Shown in pieces: positions 45,921 through 54,373 of a stretch of DNA of 64,000 nucleotides. Position numbers and translations under genes: made by a program. Within the stretch, counting starts at the first letter, position 1, and each line of letters opens with the position of its first letter. The stretch comes from Streptomyces sp. ATexAB-D23 (GTDB lineage: Bacteria > Actinomycetota > Actinomycetes > Streptomycetales > Streptomycetaceae): contig NZ_KB892002.1 of the NCBI RefSeq assembly GCF_000373645.1, positions 1 through 64,000 of the forward strand, written 5' to 3'. The notes under the pieces were generated by a model. The model had not been told where the DNA came from. It searched no databases and worked only from the letters and a program-made list of their open reading frames with translations.

Positions 45921-48824
45921 ATGACCCGCTCCAGAACCGACCGTCTCCGTACCGCCGACTCCCGTACCGCCGACTCCCGTAACCCGGGCTCCCGTAACCC
46001 GGGCTCCCGCACCGCGGGCCGGGACGCCCTGCGCAACGCGGCCCGCGCCCATCTGGAGGGCGGCGGCGGTGTCCTGCTCACCGGCCCCGAGGGCATCGGC
46101 CGGAGCACGACGGTGAACCAGCTCGCCGACGAGTTCGCGGCGCGCGGGCACCGCGTCCTGCGCTGTGCGCCGGCCTCGTCCGACCGGGACAGCCCCTTCC
46201 TCGGCCTCATCGACCTGCTGGCCACGGCCGGCGACGCCCCGCTGGCCGGTCTGGCCGCCCAGGAACGGGCCCTGCTCGAAGGCGCGCTCCTGCGCCGCAC
46301 GCCGCCCGCCGGAGCCGACCCCACCACGGGCCGGGACGCGCTGGTCCTGCGCATCGCCGTGCGCAAGGTCCTGGCCGCGCTCGCCGGGACCGGGCCCCTG
46401 CTGCTGGTCGTCGACGACGCGCAGTGGCTGGACGAGCCGACGGCCCGGGTCCTGCTGTTCCTCGCCCGCCGCACCGTGCCCGGGTACGCCGTACTCGCCA
46501 CCCTGCGCACGCCGCTCGCCCCGTCCGACGAGGGTCCGCGGCCGGACCGGGCGACGGCCTTGGAGCTGTGCCCGCAGCCGGTCCGTACGCTGCCGCTCGA
46601 ACCCCTGACCGTCCGCGAGATCGCCGATGTGCTGGACGCGCACGGCGAGGGCCCCTGGCCGCCGCAGCTGACCGCGCGCCTGCACGAGGCCGGCGCGGGA
46701 AATCCCCGTACGGCCCTGGAACTGTCCGCAGCCCTCCACGCGGCGGTCTCCTCCGGCGCGCCCCTCCCCGACTCCTCGGAGCCGCTGCCCGTCCCCGAGT
46801 CCCTGAGCCGTCCGCTCCTGGAGCGGGTGCGGGCGCTGCCGGCGCGGGCCCAGCAGGTGCTGCTCACCGCGAGCGCCGCCGTCCGCCCGACGGTGGAGCT
46901 GCTGCGGCGGGCGGGCTGCCGGTACGCGGACGCCGATGTCGACACCTGCGTACGGCACGGCCTGCTACGGGCGCGGGACCACGGCACGCTCGGCTTCCCC
47001 GACCCGCTCACGCCGTTGGTCCTGGCGGCGCGGGCCCCGTACGCGCTGCGGATGGACGCGCACCGCGCCCTGGCCGGGGCCGCCGACGACCCGGTCGAGC
47101 GCGCCCACCACCTCGCCCGGCTGACGGCGGGCCCGGACCCGGCGGTGGCGGACCGGCTCGTCGAGGCGGCTGCCGCGGCCCGGCGCCGGGGCGCACCGGG
47201 GACGGCGGCCCGGTTCGGGCGGCTGGCGGCGCAGTACACCCCGGCCGACGGGACACCCACCGGCATCGGCCGCCGGCTCACCGCCGCGGAGGACGGGCTG
47301 GACGCGGGCGACTTCGGCTTCGCCCGGCAGCTCGCGTACGAGGTGCTGCGGGAGGCCGTCCGGCCCGCCGACCGGGTCCGCGCCTGGAACGTGGTGGTGG
47401 ACTCCTCGGGCCAGGCGATGTCGGAGGTCGCGGACGTGTTCCCCGAGGCGGTACGGGACGCGGGGCGCGATCCCGGGCTGCTGGCCCCGCTGCACTACCG
47501 CATGAGCTGGCACGCGTGGATGGTGGGCGGCTCGGCGCGGCGGGCGCGCGACCACGCCGCACGGGCGGCCGGGCTCGCCGCGCGGGCGGGCGACCGGCGC
47601 ACGGAGGTGCTGGCGCTGACCCAGCAGGCGGCTCTGGAACTCTTCCTGGGCCTGCCCGGGGCGGAGTCGACGCTCACCTCCGCACTCGCCGCGCCCCACG
47701 ACGCGTACGCGATGAGCCACCACAACGGGCCGATCTATCTCAAGCACCGCTTCCACCTGGTGCACGACCAGCTGGAGGAGGCCCGAGCGGAGCTGCGGAC
47801 GCTCGTGTACACCCTGCGTCAGCGCGGTTCGGCGGACTGTCTGAGCCAGTGCCTGATCGGCCTCGCCCAGCTGGAGATCCAGCGCGGGCGTTGCCGGCAG
47901 GGGTTGTCGATGGCCCGTCAGAGCCTGCGGATCGCCGAACGGGCGGGGCTGAGCCAGGGGCCCGCCTGGTACGCGGTCGCCCTCGCCGAGACCGCGGGCG
48001 GCAGCCTGAGCCAGGGCCTGGCGGCGGCGGAGGCGGCCAGGCGGCACAGCGAGGACGACGACGACCGGCTGTTCCTGCCCAGGGCGCTGCACGCCGAGGG
48101 CCGGATCAGGCTGTTCAGCGGCCAGTACGGGCAGGCCGCCCAGCTGCTGCGCCGTACCGCCGAGATGGAGAGCGCCCAGGGCCAGGGCGACCCCGCGACC
48201 CGCCGCTGGCACGCCGACCTCGTCGAGGCGCTGGCCCGCAGCGGGGCGGTGGACGAGGCGGAGTCGGTCGGCGACCGGGCCCGCGCCCAGGCCGCCCGGC
48301 TCGGCAGGACCGGCACCCTCGCCGCCCTGGACCGGGCGGCGGCCACGGTGGCCGAGGAGCGCGGTCGCCTGGGTGCGGCCGCCGCGGGCTACGAGGACGC
48401 CGCGGGGCGCCTGCGGGCGGCCGGCTACCCCCTGGAGGAGGCCCGCGCCCATGTGGCGCTCGGCCGCGTCCGCCGCCGCCTCGGTGACGAGGGCGCCTCC
48501 CGCGCGGCCTTCGCCCAGGCGCTGCGCATCTTCACGGCGGCGGGCGCGCGGGCCTGGGTCGCGGGTGTACGGGCGGAGCGGGACCGGGGCGAGGAGGCGC
48601 CGTTCCCGCACCTGGAGGGCAACGCCTGGCCGGAGCGGCTGAGTTCGACGGAGCGCAGTGTGGTGACGCGGGTGGCCCAGGGTGCGACGAACCGCGAGAT
48701 CGCGGCGGGTCTGACGCTCAGCGTGAAGACGGTGGAGGCGGCGCTCACCCGCGCCTATCGCAAGCTGGGCGCGAAGTCGCGCGTGGAGATCACCCGAATC
48801 GTCATGGCCCGCCCGGCAACGTGA
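45921..48824 (+). CDS. LAL-type (large ATP-binding LuxR) transcriptional regulator
   Basis: I start at ATG 45921, with AGAGGGG upstream, giving 967 residues; the frame is open further upstream without a site. After an Arg/Ser-rich leader comes an AAA_16 NTPase: Walker A GPEGIGRST (55-63) with Arg61 in place of the usual Lys, and Walker B LLLVVDDAQWLDE. TPR-like helices fill the middle, and a LuxR helix-turn-helix ends the protein (LSSTERSVVTRVAQGATNREIAAGLTLSVKTVEAALTRAYRKLGAKSR). It sits between two chitin-related secreted genes but is not obviously linked to them. Confidence 0.93.
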   Translation: MTRSRTDRLRTADSRTADSRNPGSRNPGSRTAGRDALRNAARAHLEGGGGVLLTGPEGIGRSTTVNQLADEFAARGHRVLRCAPASSDRDSPFLGLIDLLATAGDAPLAGLAAQERALLEGALLRRTPPAGADPTTGRDALVLRIAVRKVLAALAGTGPLLLVVDDAQWLDEPTARVLLFLARRTVPGYAVLATLRTPLAPSDEGPRPDRATALELCPQPVRTLPLEPLTVREIADVLDAHGEGPWPPQLTARLHEAGAGNPRTALELSAALHAAVSSGAPLPDSSEPLPVPESLSRPLLERVRALPARAQQVLLTASAAVRPTVELLRRAGCRYADADVDTCVRHGLLRARDHGTLGFPDPLTPLVLAARAPYALRMDAHRALAGAADDPVERAHHLARLTAGPDPAVADRLVEAAAAARRRGAPGTAARFGRLAAQYTPADGTPTGIGRRLTAAEDGLDAGDFGFARQLAYEVLREAVRPADRVRAWNVVVDSSGQAMSEVADVFPEAVRDAGRDPGLLAPLHYRMSWHAWMVGGSARRARDHAARAAGLAARAGDRRTEVLALTQQAALELFLGLPGAESTLTSALAAPHDAYAMSHHNGPIYLKHRFHLVHDQLEEARAELRTLVYTLRQRGSADCLSQCLIGLAQLEIQRGRCRQGLSMARQSLRIAERAGLSQGPAWYAVALAETAGGSLSQGLAAAEAARRHSEDDDDRLFLPRALHAEGRIRLFSGQYGQAAQLLRRTAEMESAQGQGDPATRRWHADLVEALARSGAVDEAESVGDRARAQAARLGRTGTLAALDRAAATVAEERGRLGAAAAGYEDAAGRLRAAGYPLEEARAHVALGRVRRRLGDEGASRAAFAQALRIFTAAGARAWVAGVRAERDRGEEAPFPHLEGNAWPERLSSTERSVVTRVAQGATNREIAAGLTLSVKTVEAALTRAYRKLGAKSRVEITRIVMARPAT
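45951..46010 (+). repeat. Tandem 15-bp repeats inside the LAL regulator leader
   Basis: Two perfect 15-bp copies (45951-45965, 45966-45980) are followed by two further 15-bp copies of a related unit (45981-45995, 45996-46010, one difference). They encode pairs of short Ser-Arg-containing repeats before the NTPase domain. Confidence 0.7.
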
Positions 48825-48878
48825 GGCGCGATCAGGGGAGTTGGGTGCGCAGTCCCTTGACGAGGACACGCCCATGAG

Positions 48879-48894
48879 TATGGTCTAGACCTGA
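48879..48894. promoter_or_regulatory. DasR-type operator upstream of the chitin-active LPMO gene
   Basis: TATGGTCTAGACCTGA contains the core TGGTCTAGACC of DasR-responsive elements, and matches the direct-repeat element of Streptomyces chitinase promoters. It lies 180 bp upstream of the LPMO start. DasR represses such genes until amino-sugar phosphates release it, so the LPMO should belong to the chitin regulon. Confidence 0.7.
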
Positions 48895-49074
48895 AGGTGA
48901 GCCTCGGTCGCGGAAGCGGCCGACGGCGCGCGAAGGGCTGCGGGCGGCGCCCCCTCGCCACCGGCCGCACCCATGCCCTCACCGTGTTCAGCACTCCCCA
49001 CACGAGGCCGCACCGGTGCGGGCGCGTCCGACCGCTGCCGTCACCCCGCGGCAGTCCCCAGCGAAGGAGTTGGC

Positions 49075-49794
49075 ATGAACGCGAAGCGAAGACTGGCCCT
49101 CGTGATCGGTGCCGGAGTCGCCCCCCTGCTCGCGGTGGCCCTGCCGGCCGCCACGGCCAGTGCCCACGGATACGTCTCCAACCCGCCGAGCCGCCAGGCC
49201 CAGTGCGCCTCGGGCGTCGTCGACTGCGGCCAGATCAAGTACGAGCCGCAGAGCGTCGAGGGCCCCAAGGGCCTCATGAGCTGCAGCGGCGGCAACGCGC
49301 AGTTCGCCGAGCTGGACAACGACAACAAGGGCTGGAAGGCCACGTCGGTCGGCAGCTCGACCGACTTCTCCTGGACCCTGACGGCCCGCCACGCCACGAG
49401 CACCTGGCAGTACTACATCGGCAACTCCAAGATCGCCGAGTTCAACGACAACGGCGCCCAGCCCGGCGCCACCAAGACCCACCACGTGAACTTCGGCAGC
49501 TTCTCCGGCCGCCAGAAGGTCCTCGCCGTCTGGAACATCTCCGACACGGCCAACGCGTTCTACGCCTGCATCGACGTCCAGATCGGCGGCGGCGGTGGCG
49601 AGAACCCCGGCGGCGGCGACGACGGCGACCCGGGCGACTGCGCCACCGCGGCCTGGGACGCCGGCCGCGTCTACAACGGCGGCGACACCGTCTCGTACAA
49701 CGGCCACACCTGGCGCGCCAAGTGGTGGGTCCAGGGCGACCAGCCCGGCACCACCGGCGAGTGGGGCGTCTGGGAGGACCTCGGCGTCTGCTGA
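49075..49794 (+). CDS. AA10 lytic polysaccharide monooxygenase with CBM5/12
   Basis: The 239-residue precursor starts at ATG 49075, with GAAGGAG 5 bp upstream. The signal peptide ends ATASA before His31, which becomes the N-terminal copper-binding His of the mature enzyme. His106 (TARHATSTW) is the second copper ligand. The AA10 domain (SNPPSRQAQC, SCSGGNAQFAELD, YYIGNSKIAEFND) is followed by a Gly/Asp-rich linker and a CBM5/12 (DAGRVYNGGDTVSYNGHTW). It cleaves crystalline chitin oxidatively. A DasR-type site upstream supports chitin-induced expression. Confidence 0.95.
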   Translation: MNAKRRLALVIGAGVAPLLAVALPAATASAHGYVSNPPSRQAQCASGVVDCGQIKYEPQSVEGPKGLMSCSGGNAQFAELDNDNKGWKATSVGSSTDFSWTLTARHATSTWQYYIGNSKIAEFNDNGAQPGATKTHHVNFGSFSGRQKVLAVWNISDTANAFYACIDVQIGGGGGENPGGGDDGDPGDCATAAWDAGRVYNGGDTVSYNGHTWRAKWWVQGDQPGTTGEWGVWEDLGVC

Positions 49795-49815
49795 CGCCAC
49801 ACAGGTGAGCGGTTC

Positions 49816-49854
49816 GGCCTCTCCGCGGGGGTGCGGTGCTCCCGCGGAGGGGCC
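49816..49854 (+). terminator. Hairpin terminator downstream of the LPMO gene
   Basis: CTCCGCGGG (49821-49829) pairs with CCCGCGGAG (49841-49849), extended by GGCC/GGCC around a T-G pair. It starts 22 bp past the stop. Confidence 0.8.
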
Positions 49855-50083
49855 TTCGCCATGCGACACGTCCCGCCTCGCCGGGCAGAAGAGGCAACAG
49901 GCAACCCTGCCAAATCTTGATCCCTGAACCGCGCCTCGTGCCAGACTCCCTCTTGGATGCGGAGCGGAACGAACCCCTCACCAAGGGTGTTCGTCACCGG
50001 TCTCCGCATCGCCGGTGAACGTCGAACGAAAGTCCCCCGTGAGGGCGCACGGCTCTCACGGTCACTGTTCGAGGGAGAGTCCG

Positions 50084-51328
50084 ATGACGAGCACACCTTC
50101 ACACTTCGGCCCGGAACTGCGCCGATTACGGCAGGAGGCGGGGCTGTCCCTGGCCGACTTCGCCATGGCGCTCAACTACGACAAGGGCCATCTCAGCAAG
50201 GTCGAGCGCGGCGGGCGTACGGCCTCGTCCGAACTGGCCCGGCGGTGCGACGCCTTCCTCGGCGCGAAGGGCGAACTGGAGCGCCTGGCCGCCCGCCCCG
50301 ATCCCGCCCCGGACACGGCCGAAGCCCCTGCCCCGAGCCTCTGGCAGGTCGGGCGCCGGGCGGTCCTCGCGGCGGGCACGGGGTCGCTGATCGATCTCGG
50401 GCTCAAGGGCGGAGGTCAGCCGCACTCCGCCGCCGGTCCTCTCCTTCTCTCTTTCCGGGCACAGTTCGACCAGCTTCGCCAACTCGGCCAGTCCACCGCC
50501 CCGAAGCTGCTGCTTCCCCTCCTGGAGACGCAGACCCGTACGGTCGCCGGGCTGGCCGCCGACAGCCCCTCTGCCACCCGCACCCCCGTGCTCCTGCTCG
50601 CCTCGCGGTTCGCGGAGTTCACCGGCTGGATGGCCCAGGAGGCCGGGGACAGCGGCGCTGCGCTCGGCTGGACCGGCGAGGCCGCCGAACTGGCCCGTGC
50701 CGGGGGCGATCCGTACCTCGGTTCGTACGCACTCGTGCGACGCGCCCTGGTCACGCTCTACGACGGCGACGCCGCGAGCACCGTCACTCTGGCCCGCCGG
50801 GCGCAGCGCGACGACCTCCCGCCCCGTATCCGGGGACTCGCGGCTCAACGAGAGGCGCAGGGACACGCTCTCGTCGGCGAGGAACGCGACTGCCTGCGCA
50901 GCCTCGACAGGGCGCGGGAGTTGCTCGCGGGTGACGACGCCCGCGGCAGCGCGGGACCCGTGATCGGCACCACCCATGTGAACGATCCGGCGGCGATGAC
51001 GACCGGTTGGTGCCTGCACGACCTCGGCCGGCCGAAGGCCGCCGCCGAGATCCTCGACCGGGAGTGCCGCCGCCTCCCTCCGCACGCCCTGCGCACCCGT
51101 GCCCGGTACGGCTTCCGCAGGTCCCTGGCGCACGCGGCCTCCGGGGAGGTCGAGCACGCGTGCACGATCGCCGGGGAACTCCTCGGGGTCATGCCTGCCG
51201 TGCCCTCGGCCACGGTGAACAGCGACGTCCGGCGTCTCGCGCGGGAGCTCCACCGGTTCCGCAGCAGCCGGGCCGTACGCGATCTGCAGCCCGCGCTGGC
51301 CCGGGTGCTCGCCCCCGCGCAGGACTGA
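50084..51328 (+). CDS. XRE-family regulator with TPR-like C-terminal domain (TTA codon)
   Basis: I start at ATG 50084 (MTSTPSHFGPELRRLRQEAG), with GAGGGAGAG upstream, giving 414 residues. The helix-turn-helix is at about residues 12-60 (LSLADFAMALNYDKGHLSKVERGGRTASSELARRCDAFL). The rest is Ala/Leu/Arg-rich helix without named domains, as in many Streptomyces XRE regulators. Codon 15 is TTA (50126-50128), so translation needs the bldA tRNA and should be developmentally timed. It lies 289 bp upstream of the TIR operon in the same orientation. Confidence 0.88.
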   Translation: MTSTPSHFGPELRRLRQEAGLSLADFAMALNYDKGHLSKVERGGRTASSELARRCDAFLGAKGELERLAARPDPAPDTAEAPAPSLWQVGRRAVLAAGTGSLIDLGLKGGGQPHSAAGPLLLSFRAQFDQLRQLGQSTAPKLLLPLLETQTRTVAGLAADSPSATRTPVLLLASRFAEFTGWMAQEAGDSGAALGWTGEAAELARAGGDPYLGSYALVRRALVTLYDGDAASTVTLARRAQRDDLPPRIRGLAAQREAQGHALVGEERDCLRSLDRARELLAGDDARGSAGPVIGTTHVNDPAAMTTGWCLHDLGRPKAAAEILDRECRRLPPHALRTRARYGFRRSLAHAASGEVEHACTIAGELLGVMPAVPSATVNSDVRRLARELHRFRSSRAVRDLQPALARVLAPAQD

Positions 51329-51617
51329 CACCACCTACGCGACCGGGCCGTACCGGCGACCGACACCACGGCCGAAGCTGCCCGGCCCGCCGGGCACCCC
51401 GGCCCCCTCCCGCTCAACCACCTGATCCCCGTCCACCGCATCACACCGCGCTCCGGCCTCTCGGGCCTGCCCGCGATCAGTGAGAGCGGGGCGGCGCACC
51501 TTCCTCCCTCCGTACGCCACGCGTGGACGCGTCATGCCGTCATGCGCACGGGCCTCTTGCCCCGGGCGGACCGGGACCTCCTCCACGTCTCACCTCACCT
51601 CAAAGATGGGAACCTTC

Positions 51618-52409
51618 ATGCCCGACGTCTTCGTCAACTACCGCACAGGCGATGAGGAATCAGCGGCCACTCTCATCGACCGGGAACTCGCCCGCCGGTT
51701 CGGCCGCGAGCGGGTCTTCTTCGCCAGCAACTCGATCGAGCCCGGACACCGCTACCCGGCGGAGCTGGTCAAGGCCGTGGAGGAGTGCCAGGCGCTCCTC
51801 GCCGTCATCGGGCCGCGCTGGGCGGAGGTGCGCGGTGCCGACGGCCGCCCCGCCCTGGAGGCCCGGCAGGACTGGACCCGGCGCGAGATCGAGACGGCGC
51901 TCGACCGCGGAGTCCTGGTGATTCCCGTGCTCGTAGGAAAGGCCACCCGGATCGACCCCGCCGTCCTCCCGGAGGACCTGCGAGAGCTGGCGGACTGCCA
52001 GTACAGGCGGTTCGACCACCGCAACGCCGAGTCGGATCTGGCGGCGATCGGCGACGCCCTCGCCCGGCTGCTGCCGGAGCTGGGCGAGGAGGACCGGGAC
52101 GCCCGTGCGGCACGGGAGCGGGCGGAGGCGAAGTCCCGCAAGAAGTCGGCCAAGGACCGCGGGCGCGCCAGGATGCAGGCACGCGACATGGAACAACGCG
52201 TACGCGGCGGTATCGGCAACCTCAACGGAGATCTCGGCACCTTCGTCAACGAGCCGCAGGGGCCGGTGAACACCGGTCGCGGACCGCAATACAACGCACC
52301 CCACTTCGAGGGGGACAACACCGGCGTGCAGTTCACGGCGGGCGACAACAGCGGTACGGTCCACCAGCGCTTCGAGCGCGAGCGCCGGCGTTCGGACGAC
52401 GAGCGATGA
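51618..52409 (+). CDS. TIR-domain protein with C-terminal Gly/Asn-rich signalling-like motif
   Basis: The 263-residue product (ATG 51618; an ATG 12 bp upstream is in frame) starts with a TIR domain, about 1-155: box 1 FVNYRTGDEES, BB-loop region SIEPGHRYPAEL, and DWTRREIETALDRGVLVIPVLVG with the NADase-type Glu90 equivalent to SARM1 E642. A basic helical linker (KSRKKSAKDRGRARMQARD) leads to a Gly/Asn-rich tail. Residues 210-225 read VNEPQGPVNTGRGPQY, matched in the next protein, followed by NTGVQFTAGDNSG, which resembles a RHIM core. It is probably the effector of the operon. The stop overlaps the next start (ATGA). Confidence 0.88.
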   Translation: MPDVFVNYRTGDEESAATLIDRELARRFGRERVFFASNSIEPGHRYPAELVKAVEECQALLAVIGPRWAEVRGADGRPALEARQDWTRREIETALDRGVLVIPVLVGKATRIDPAVLPEDLRELADCQYRRFDHRNAESDLAAIGDALARLLPELGEEDRDARAARERAEAKSRKKSAKDRGRARMQARDMEQRVRGGIGNLNGDLGTFVNEPQGPVNTGRGPQYNAPHFEGDNTGVQFTAGDNSGTVHQRFERERRRSDDER

Positions 52410-54373
52410 CCGAGCAGGAACGCGTCACGGTCAATGATCCGCGCGGCCCGGTCAACAACGGCGAGGGGCCCCAGTACATCTTCTACGGCGCCGGCGCGGA
52501 CTGGATGCGCCGCAAGGGAATCGAGTCCCTGCGCATTGTCCACGAGGACCGAGTGCGCCTGGCCGACCGGTTCACCCCGCCGGGGGGATATCGCACCGCC
52601 GCCGACCGCCTGGAGAAGCCGGGGTCGGTGGTGCTGCTGGACGCACCACCCGGCAGTGGCCGCCGTGCCGCGGCGATCATGCTGCTGCACGAACTCGGGG
52701 AGGACGGGGGCACCGACGGGGACGAGGCACGATTCGAGGAACTTCCCGCCACCGATACGGACGAGCACACTCCCGGCGAGGGCGACCGGTTCCTCCTCGA
52801 CCTCTCGGGAATCACGGACGAGGAGACGTACGCCAAGGCCCGGCACTGCCTCGCCGTACGCCGGTCCCGCGTCCAGCAGGCGGGCGCCCACATGGTGGTC
52901 GTCCTGCCGTCGGGCATGGCGCACGCCCATGCGCCGGACCTCGAAGCCGACACGGTGAAGCTGCGGCGGCCCCGGGGTATCGCGGTCGTCACCCGGCATC
53001 TGCGCGTGGCCCGGATGGAATTCCGCCCCTCGGACCTGCGGAGCGCCGGGCTTCAGCACCTGTGCGACCGCTCCCCCATGTGGGAACTGGCGCGGCTCGC
53101 TTCGCTGGTGAGGGCCGCCCGGGACAGCGGCCGGTTCGGTGCGGACTTCGCGGGATGGCTGGACCAGGCGATGCACGCGGTGACCGACCGGGCCGATGAG
53201 GTGAGCCGGCAGGTGACCACGGTCCGCGCCACGCCCGATCGGACCCTGCTGCTCACGGCCGCGGTGTTCGAGGAGTTCCGCGCCGACACCGTGTACGAGG
53301 CGTGGCACGGCCTCATGAAGACGGTGGGACACGAGGAGGAGGCAACGACCGAGCTCGCGCGGACGGACTTCGGGGAGCGGCTGGCGGCCCTCGGGATCGA
53401 GCGCGACGCCTCCGGTCGGCTCCGCTTCGAGCAGCTGGCGTACGCCGACGCGGTACGGACGTACTTCTGGGAGAACTTCCCCGGCGTACGCGACGACCTC
53501 AGGGACTGGATCGACGAGGCCGCCGGGCTCCGGAGGATGACCGTGGACGACCGGGTCGACGTCGTCATCCGCTTCGGCGAGCAGTGCCTCGCCGTCGGGC
53601 GGCCAGACCACCTCTTCGACCTGGTGGTCCGCTGGGCGGACGGTGCGACCGGGACAGCCTGCGACCCGCGAGCTGTGGCAGCTCTCGAACTCGGCCTCAG
53701 CCACGAAAGGCTCGGCGGGTGGTTCCGCAGGCGGATGTACGACTGCGTGAGGTCCGGGCCCTTGTCTGACGGCCTCGTGCGCGTCCTGACCGTCGCCTGC
53801 CGCCAGAACCTCGGTGCGACACATCCGGATCAGGCTCTGGTGCGGCTGCACTACCTGGCCGTCCGGCGGGGGCAGGCGGCGCACGAGGCAGGGGAGGCGC
53901 TGCTCGAACTCGGCAACAGCGACCACGAGCTCCACCGGCTGCTGGTCGGCCGCCTGCGGGACCGGATGCGTCGCGAACGGGATGCGGAGGCCCATCTCCA
54001 GCTGCTCACCGAGCTCCTGAGGAGCGACCGGGTCCCGGATCCGCCGCCGTGGCCGGACCTGTTCCGGGGCTGGGAGGCGGTCTTCGCCCAGCCGCCGACG
54101 GACCGCTGGACACCACTGGTGAAGAGCTGGCTGACCAGCGTGACCCACGACAGTGGGCGGGACATGGCACTGGGCGTGATGGTCGGAGCGACGCACGGGC
54201 GCGCGGCCGCACTCCACCGCCTCTACGCCCTCGCCTGCGACTGGGCGGGGGGCGGGCGCGATCCCTCCCGGGCAGCCGTCGCCAGCCGCTTCTGGCAACA
54301 CATCGACCAGGCTTCGTTCGCCCGCACGGAACACACGGCCCCCGGGCCCCGGACCACGGAAGAGGAACGATGA
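52406..54373 (+). CDS. P-loop-like NTPase partner of the TIR protein
   Basis: The 655-residue protein begins with residues 9-24 VNDPRGPVNNGEGPQY, 12 of 16 identical to the TIR tail. Next comes a P-loop-like motif with Arg at both key positions (VVLLDAPPGSGRRAAAI, 75-91) and a possible Walker B (RFLLDLSGITDEE, about 128-140). The remaining about 450 residues are helical and Arg-rich with no named domain; some Leu-rich segments (RGQAAHEAGEALLELGNSDHELHRLLVGRL) could be repeats. The arrangement fits a STAND/NLR-like receptor with an N-terminal signalling motif. It is translationally coupled to the genes on both sides. Confidence 0.82.
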   Translation: MTEQERVTVNDPRGPVNNGEGPQYIFYGAGADWMRRKGIESLRIVHEDRVRLADRFTPPGGYRTAADRLEKPGSVVLLDAPPGSGRRAAAIMLLHELGEDGGTDGDEARFEELPATDTDEHTPGEGDRFLLDLSGITDEETYAKARHCLAVRRSRVQQAGAHMVVVLPSGMAHAHAPDLEADTVKLRRPRGIAVVTRHLRVARMEFRPSDLRSAGLQHLCDRSPMWELARLASLVRAARDSGRFGADFAGWLDQAMHAVTDRADEVSRQVTTVRATPDRTLLLTAAVFEEFRADTVYEAWHGLMKTVGHEEEATTELARTDFGERLAALGIERDASGRLRFEQLAYADAVRTYFWENFPGVRDDLRDWIDEAAGLRRMTVDDRVDVVIRFGEQCLAVGRPDHLFDLVVRWADGATGTACDPRAVAALELGLSHERLGGWFRRRMYDCVRSGPLSDGLVRVLTVACRQNLGATHPDQALVRLHYLAVRRGQAAHEAGEALLELGNSDHELHRLLVGRLRDRMRRERDAEAHLQLLTELLRSDRVPDPPPWPDLFRGWEAVFAQPPTDRWTPLVKSWLTSVTHDSGRDMALGVMVGATHGRAAALHRLYALACDWAGGGRDPSRAAVASRFWQHIDQASFARTEHTAPGPRTTEEER

